Positions 59,177 to 64,000 of a DNA stretch of 64,000 nt are shown here, piece after piece (the first letter of the stretch is position 1; every line of letters starts with the position of its first letter). This stretch comes from Actinoplanes subtropicus. Its GTDB lineage: Bacteria > Actinomycetota > Actinomycetes > Mycobacteriales > Micromonosporaceae. The notes beneath the pieces were generated by a model. The model made no database searches. It saw nothing but the letters and a program-made list of their open reading frames with translations, and was not told the origin of the DNA. The translations under genes and the position numbers were made by a program. The stretch spans positions 6,565-70,564 of the forward strand of contig NZ_JOJL01000040.1 of assembly GCF_000721705.1 (NCBI RefSeq), given 5' to 3'.

Positions 59177-62146
59177 ATGGCCGCGGTTCTCCCCTCCCGC
59201 CACGCGGGCGGCCCGCCTCTGCTCCTCGATCGCCGCCCGAGCGAGCCGGAATTCCGCGCACTCCTCGACCACGGCACCGCCGAGGACATGGCCGACGTCC
59301 TGCTCGCCCTGGAGGAACCGGCCCGCCGCGCGCTCGCCGCCCGGCTGCCCGCCCACGCGGAAGCCGAGCCGGCCCTGCTGGTCGCCGGCGCCGGCTGCCT
59401 CACCGGCACCGACCGGCTGGTCGCCTGGTTGCGCTCCCGTCGCTTCCACCAGCGCCCGACCGAGCAAACCCTGCTTGCGCTCGTACGGGTGATGTCCGCG
59501 CCCGGCCGCCCCCGCCTGACGACGGTGGCCGGGGCCCTGGCCCGCCAGTTGCAGCCGCGTGCGGCCTGGCCCGGGGAATGGGCGGTGGCCGAGGCGCTGC
59601 TGCTGGCCGCCGAGATCCCGCCACCGGGCACCGACGCGGTGGCCCGGCGCTGGATCCGCTCGCGCGCCACGGCCGGCCCCGCGCTGGCCGCGCGACTGGC
59701 CGACGATCCGTGGCTGGAGCGCATGCTGCCCCGCGTCTTCTTCCCGCCCCCGGGCGTCAGCATCGACCAGCACTGGCCGGCCGCGCTGCTCAGCCTCGCG
59801 TCGGACGGGCGCCTGACCCGGGCCGCGCTGCTCCGCCTGGCACTGCGCCGGATGGCGTCGCCGTCCCGTGCCGGCTCGTTCACGGCGGTGGTGGCCCTGC
59901 ACCAGATGCTGGCCCCGGCGGCGGCGGAGCAGGCGAAGCACCGAGCGGAGTACCACCGCCTGGTGACCAGCCCCCACGCGGCGGTGAGGGCACTGGCCAA
60001 GCAGGCGGTGGCGGCCCTGGAGGTGAGGAAGGGAGCGGCCGCTCCCCCGCCTTTGCCGCCCGTCCCGCCCGCGGCCGCCGCAGCCGCTGGGCCGCCCGCG
60101 CCCGCCGCTTCGCCCGCGCCCGCCGGTTCGCCCGCGCCGGCCGCTTCGCCCGCGGCCGCCGGTTCGCCCGCGCCCGCCGGTTCGCCCGCGCCCGCCGGTT
60201 CGCCCACGCCCACCCGGTCGCGCGTGCCCACTCGGCCGCCCGCGTCCTCGCGAAGGCCCAAGTCCCCGACCGCCCCGCCCACCGCGCCTTCGCCCTCCCG
60301 ACGGCCGAAACCCCCGCCCGCACCCTCCCGACAGCCCGCAGCGGTCACTCCCGAATCGCCGCCACCCTCCGGCCCGGACCCACAGACCACCGAGTCGATC
60401 GCTCCCCGAGACGCCGAAGCCGTGAGCCCCACTCCGCAGGCTCCACCACCTGCGGCCCCCGCACCCCCACCCTCGCGCATCCGGGTGTTCCCGCCCGCCC
60501 CGGCGCGCCCCGCGGCCGATCCGATGCCCCCACCGATCGCCTCGGTGGCCGAACTGGCCGCGGAGATGGCGGCGCTACGAGCCGACCCCTGGCAACCGGT
60601 CTCCTTGGAACGCCTCCTGGCCGGCCTGGTCACCTTCGCCGTCACCGACCGCCCGGCCGCCGCCGACGCCCTCCGCCCGCTCCTGGACGGCACCGACTCA
60701 CCGCTCGACGACCTCATCCGTGGGTTTACCCAAGGCACCCTGGAAATCAGACCTGGGTCGGACGCGCCCACGCGGCCGCACCAGTACCGTCGTACGTGGG
60801 AGACAAACCCCGACCCCCGACGAGACAACGGAATAGCCGACCTCACCGGCACCGGCCGCCCGCCCGAGCCCGGCCCGCCCCAGCCCGCCCCGATCGGCAG
60901 GCCGCGGCGACGCCCCACCGTCCCCGCTCCGCAGGCGATGGTGCTGGCCCGCATCCGTGAGCTGGCCACCCAACTGGCCACCGGCGCCCCGCCCGCGCTG
61001 CTGGCCACCCCGGCCACGGTCGACGGCCACGTCAGCCCGGCCCGGGTGCTGCTCCGCCTGCTCGAGTCCGAGCGCGACGGCTGGCAGCCCGGCCCGTGCG
61101 ACCTGACGCAGGCGCTGCTCCGCCTGCCCAGGCACGTGGACGCGGGCACCGCCGAGGCCGTGGCCCGCCTGGCCTCCCCGGCGGGCCGGCGCTACGCGGC
61201 CTGGCTGAAGGCCGGCGGCCTCGCCGACCCGGTGACCACGGTGAGCAGCGCCCCCGACGAGCCCGGCCGCCGAACGGTGACGTTCATCCGCATCGACCCA
61301 CCAATCGTCGCCCCGGACAACGGCACCCCCACAGCAACGCCCGGCACCGCCACGACCGGCACCGCCACAACCACAGCCCCGACCACTGCCACGACCGGCG
61401 CTGCGTACCCGTCAGGCGCCGTGGGCGGCCCCGCGGAGGTGCTCCGCCGGCTGCTCACCGAGCCCCTGGAGGTCCGCGCTCCCGAGCAGCCCGGCGACGC
61501 GGCGCCGAACGGTCCCGAGCCGGACCTGCGGTGCTGGCCGATGGTGTTGCCGAGCCATCGGGACGTCGTGGCCGCGCACTGCCTGCCGCACCTCGGTGGA
61601 CGCGACGACGCCGGGCAGATCCTGGTGGAGCTCGCTCGAGCGGACGGTCCGTTCGGTCCGGCGATGGCCGTCGCGCTCGCGCGCGGGCTGGTGTCGGCGC
61701 GGATCGCCGAGCGGGAGACGGCCATCGAGGCGCTGCTGCACCTGGCGGGCCACGGCGGGCTGGACGCCGCGCTGCTCGCCCGCGAACTGCGGGTACCGGT
61801 CGTCGCCGGGACCAGCCCGGACACGGCACCAACCGTCCCGGCCCGGACGCTCACCGAGGAGGCCACGGGTGCGGGACCGGCCGCGGCGGTCGCCGAGGTC
61901 CTGGCGGCGTTGGGGCGAACCGGAGCATGGCATCTGGTGTGGGCGATCGCCTATGACGTCGTACCGGCGATGTTGCGGCTCGATCCGCCGCCGGCCGGGG
62001 CATCGGCGCTGGTGGCTGTGGCGGCCGAGGCGGCCGGAGCAACCGGGGTGCGGGCCGACCTGCCCGAGGTGGCCGCGACCGCCGGCCATGCCACCGACCC
62101 GGGCCTGCGTGCCGAGGCGGCGCGCCTGGCCCGCGCGATCGGATGA
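59177..62146 (+). CDS. Large DUF6493-like helical-repeat protein
   Basis: The 989-residue protein has an N-terminal helical domain (~1-290; SEPEFRALLDHGTAEDMADVLLALEEPARRALAARLPAH, LLRLALRRMASPSRAGSFTAVVALHQML), a Pro/Ala/Ser-rich linker (~295-470) and C-terminal helical domains (~480-989) with HEAT-like phrases (AERETAIEALLHLAGHGGLDAALLARELR). The architecture resembles actinobacterial DUF6493 proteins found beside SWIM zinc-finger genes; no such neighbour is here. A scaffold role is likely. Part of the linker is an 18-bp tandem repeat. Confidence 0.72.
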   Translation: MAAVLPSRHAGGPPLLLDRRPSEPEFRALLDHGTAEDMADVLLALEEPARRALAARLPAHAEAEPALLVAGAGCLTGTDRLVAWLRSRRFHQRPTEQTLLALVRVMSAPGRPRLTTVAGALARQLQPRAAWPGEWAVAEALLLAAEIPPPGTDAVARRWIRSRATAGPALAARLADDPWLERMLPRVFFPPPGVSIDQHWPAALLSLASDGRLTRAALLRLALRRMASPSRAGSFTAVVALHQMLAPAAAEQAKHRAEYHRLVTSPHAAVRALAKQAVAALEVRKGAAAPPPLPPVPPAAAAAAGPPAPAASPAPAGSPAPAASPAAAGSPAPAGSPAPAGSPTPTRSRVPTRPPASSRRPKSPTAPPTAPSPSRRPKPPPAPSRQPAAVTPESPPPSGPDPQTTESIAPRDAEAVSPTPQAPPPAAPAPPPSRIRVFPPAPARPAADPMPPPIASVAELAAEMAALRADPWQPVSLERLLAGLVTFAVTDRPAAADALRPLLDGTDSPLDDLIRGFTQGTLEIRPGSDAPTRPHQYRRTWETNPDPRRDNGIADLTGTGRPPEPGPPQPAPIGRPRRRPTVPAPQAMVLARIRELATQLATGAPPALLATPATVDGHVSPARVLLRLLESERDGWQPGPCDLTQALLRLPRHVDAGTAEAVARLASPAGRRYAAWLKAGGLADPVTTVSSAPDEPGRRTVTFIRIDPPIVAPDNGTPTATPGTATTGTATTTAPTTATTGAAYPSGAVGGPAEVLRRLLTEPLEVRAPEQPGDAAPNGPEPDLRCWPMVLPSHRDVVAAHCLPHLGGRDDAGQILVELARADGPFGPAMAVALARGLVSARIAERETAIEALLHLAGHGGLDAALLARELRVPVVAGTSPDTAPTVPARTLTEEATGAGPAAAVAEVLAALGRTGAWHLVWAIAYDVVPAMLRLDPPPAGASALVAVAAEAAGATGVRADLPEVAATAGHATDPGLRAEAARLARAIG
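60093..60200 (+). repeat. 18-bp coding tandem repeat in the Pro/Ala linker
   Basis: Units of the type CGCCCGCGCCCGCCGGTT end at 60110, 60128, 60146, 60164, 60182 and 60200, an exact 18-base period coding for P-A-P-A-G/A-S. Copy number changes would lengthen or shorten the linker by six residues without breaking the frame. Confidence 0.88.
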
Positions 62147-62271
62147 GCCACGCGATCGGCTTTCCCGCGCCCGGCTGACCGGCCAGGCGTACCGAGGCCT
62201 CAGACATCGTTCATCCGAGCCGAAGAGACGAACGGAACATCGCACTGCGAAGCTCGGGGAAGAGGCCTCCC

Positions 62272-63903
62272 ATGCCGGACCGGATCAGCGCCCTCGAGGT
62301 CACCGTCCCCCGTAGCCGGCTGGTCGGCTGGTTCACGGACCGGCGGGTCAGCACCAAGCTCCTGGCCTCCGTGCTGACCATGGGCGTGGTGGCGCTGGTC
62401 ATCGCCGTGCTCGGGGTCACCCGGATGACCAAGCTGAGCAACTCGCTCGACGAGATGCGGGCGACCCACGTGGAGAGCGCCCTCTACCTCGGCAAGGTCA
62501 GCGACGGCGTGGCGCTGAACTGGCGGGCCATGATGCTCCAGGCGCTGAAGTACCCGGAGGCGGTCACCGCCAAGCAGGGCGCCGATGCCGCCGTGGACGC
62601 CGCGGTCGCCTCGTACCGGCGGACCGCCGCCGGGTCGACGGCCCGGCTCGCCGCCGTCGACAGGTTCGACCAGGCCGCCAGGAACTTCCGGGTGCTGCGC
62701 GACGTCTTCACCTTCGGGCAGGCGCCGCCGGCCGGTTTCACCATGCCGGCCCCGGCGCAGATCGTGCCGACCTTCCAGAAGTACGAGGCGGAGATGACCG
62801 GCTCGCTGGCGAACCTGCAGTCGGTCGAGCGCTCCGAGTCCGCCCGCCTCGCCGACGACGCCCGCACCCAGTACCGGGACGCCCGCACGATCATGTACAC
62901 CGCGCTGGTCCTGGGCATCCTGCTGGGGCTGGGTCTGGTGCTGCCGCTGTCCAAGAGCATCAAGAGCCAATTGCGTACGGTCGGCGACGCCTTGGACGCG
63001 GTCGCCGCCGGCGATCTCACCCGGGCCGCCGAGGTCCGTGCCCGCGACGAGATCGGCGTGATGGCCGCGGCCGTCAACCGGGCCCGGGCCGGCCTGCGCG
63101 AGACGGTGGAGGCGCTGACCGCCGGGTCCCGCACCCTCGGCCAGAGCGCCCGCTCGCTCACCGACATCACCTCCCGGATCGGCCGCAGCGCCGAGGAGGC
63201 CGCCAGCCAGGCGAACGAGGTCGCCTCGGCCGCGGACACCGTCTCCGCGAACGTCAGCACGGTCGCGGCCGGCTCCGAGCAGATGGGCTCCTCGATCAGG
63301 GAGATCTCCCGCAACGCCAACGACGCCGCCCAGGTCGCCGCCGAGGCGGTCGAGGTCGCCGCGTCCACCAACCAGACGGTCTCCCAGCTGGGCGACAGCT
63401 CGGCCGAGATCGGCAACGTGGTCAAGGCGATCACCGCGATCGCCGAGCAGACCAACCTCCTCGCCCTGAACGCCACCATCGAGGCCGCCCGGGCGGGCGA
63501 GTCGGGCAAGGGCTTCGCCGTGGTCGCCTCCGAGGTGAAGGACCTCGCCCAGGAGACCGCGAAGGCGACCGAGGACATCTCCCGGCGGGTCGAGGCGATC
63601 CAGGCCGACACCTCCAGCGCGGTGGAGGCGATCACCCGGATCGGCGAGATCATCGCCCGGATCAACGACTACCAGCTCACCATCGCCAGCGCTGTCGAGG
63701 AGCAGACCGCCACCACCACCGAGATGAGCCGCAGCGTCGGCGACGCGTCCGGCGGCACCACCAGCATCGCCGGCACCATCGGCGGGGTGGCGACCGCGGC
63801 CCGCAGCACCACCGCCTCCCTCGCCGAGGCCGACGCCACCGTCGCCGAGCTCGCCCGCCTGGCCGACGACCTCGACCGGGTGGTCCGCCGTTTCACCATT
63901 TAG
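62272..63903 (+). CDS. Methyl-accepting chemotaxis protein
   Basis: The 543-residue chemoreceptor has membrane helix 1 ([21 protein letters not shown]), a four-helix-bundle-type sensor (~50-205), helix 2 ([20 protein letters not shown]), HAMP ([29 protein letters not shown]) and a signalling domain with [31 protein letters not shown]. Its signalling part is almost the same as that of the receptor encoded at 57.5-59.1 kb, so the two are paralogues. It lies 125 bases after the DUF6493-like gene. Confidence 0.93.
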   Translation: MPDRISALEVTVPRSRLVGWFTDRRVSTKLLASVLTMGVVALVIAVLGVTRMTKLSNSLDEMRATHVESALYLGKVSDGVALNWRAMMLQALKYPEAVTAKQGADAAVDAAVASYRRTAAGSTARLAAVDRFDQAARNFRVLRDVFTFGQAPPAGFTMPAPAQIVPTFQKYEAEMTGSLANLQSVERSESARLADDARTQYRDARTIMYTALVLGILLGLGLVLPLSKSIKSQLRTVGDALDAVAAGDLTRAAEVRARDEIGVMAAAVNRARAGLRETVEALTAGSRTLGQSARSLTDITSRIGRSAEEAASQANEVASAADTVSANVSTVAAGSEQMGSSIREISRNANDAAQVAAEAVEVAASTNQTVSQLGDSSAEIGNVVKAITAIAEQTNLLALNATIEAARAGESGKGFAVVASEVKDLAQETAKATEDISRRVEAIQADTSSAVEAITRIGEIIARINDYQLTIASAVEEQTATTTEMSRSVGDASGGTTSIAGTIGGVATAARSTTASLAEADATVAELARLADDLDRVVRRFTI

Positions 63904-64000
63904 TGAGCTGATCTCAACGACTTTGCGGTAGGTATTTGTATTCGAAATGGGTGAGGTGCAGTGCTGCTGCGAGGATGTCGCTGGTCCGCCGGGGGCTGGC

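Noticed and set aside
63914..64000. Possible 3' end of a minus-strand gene (ending ...HFEYKYLPQSR) in less GC-rich DNA
   Set aside because: Only 28 codons are visible and they match no family I can name. The sequence beyond the edge is needed to judge.

Overview
The window is very GC-rich, densely coded double-stranded DNA with frequent GTG/TTG starts, 1-4 bp gene overlaps and divergent regulator/target pairs. This is typical of an actinomycete. Two full methyl-accepting chemoreceptors, an FxSxx-COOH peptide system and several actinobacterial-only families suggest a motile, sporangium-forming Micromonosporaceae of the Actinoplanes type. That assignment is inference. No rRNA, tRNA, CRISPR array, prophage or intact insertion sequence was seen. 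It looks like an ordinary chromosomal accessory or mid-arm region with many regulators.

Layout. 0-4.6 kb: aldo/keto reductase, a decayed nucleotidyltransferase, GNAT and methyltransferase genes, then an AbiEii-like nucleotidyltransferase pair separated by a 29-bp tandem repeat, and a methyltransferase whose 3' side carries an inverted repeat and a 61-62 bp array. 4.7-9.3 kb: a DUF3516 helicase followed by an overlapping KdpD/KdpE-like two-component pair without kdpFABC. 9.4-13.5 kb: hydrolases, a PKD membrane protein, DUF1801 and a DUF6193-like protein. 13.5-19.7 kb: a complete FxSxx-COOH system on the minus strand. It has a 51-residue precursor (fxsA) too short for usual ORF calling, a radical-SAM/SPASM maturase fused to an HExxH domain (fxsB), and a 1289-residue ParA/TIR-like/NB-ARC/TPR protein (fxsT). 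This is the most interesting system here.

19.8-30.5 kb: nitroreductase, a repeat-packed 744-bp gap, an ABC exporter divergent from a MarR regulator with a clear operator, secreted and TPR proteins, a padR-ABC ATPase-FtsX permease operon, and a phosphotransferase. 30.7-41.9 kb: two divergent multi-domain histidine kinases, a DeaD-type RNA helicase, DUF4188 and Ntn-hydrolase-like proteins, a LysE exporter divergent from an Lrp-type regulator, and a methyltransferase-TetR operon. 42-49.4 kb: universal stress protein, phosphotransferase, hydrolase preceded by a 19-codon leader ORF, a frameshifted LysR gene divergent from an aldo/keto reductase, DUF899 and small secreted or membrane proteins. 49.5-56.6 kb: phosphoketolase, an LtaS-like sulfatase-fold protein overlapping a nucleoside hydrolase, and propionyl-CoA synthetase. 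56.7-63.9 kb: a chemoreceptor-like fragment, two chemoreceptors and a 989-residue DUF6493-like protein.

A dispersed ~88-bp repeat occurs five times, plus one degenerate copy. Every copy sits at gene 3' ends and contains a 7-bp-stem hairpin. In one case it supplies the C-terminal codons of a histidine kinase. Several tandem-repeat arrays and four decayed or frameshifted genes show active local sequence turnover.
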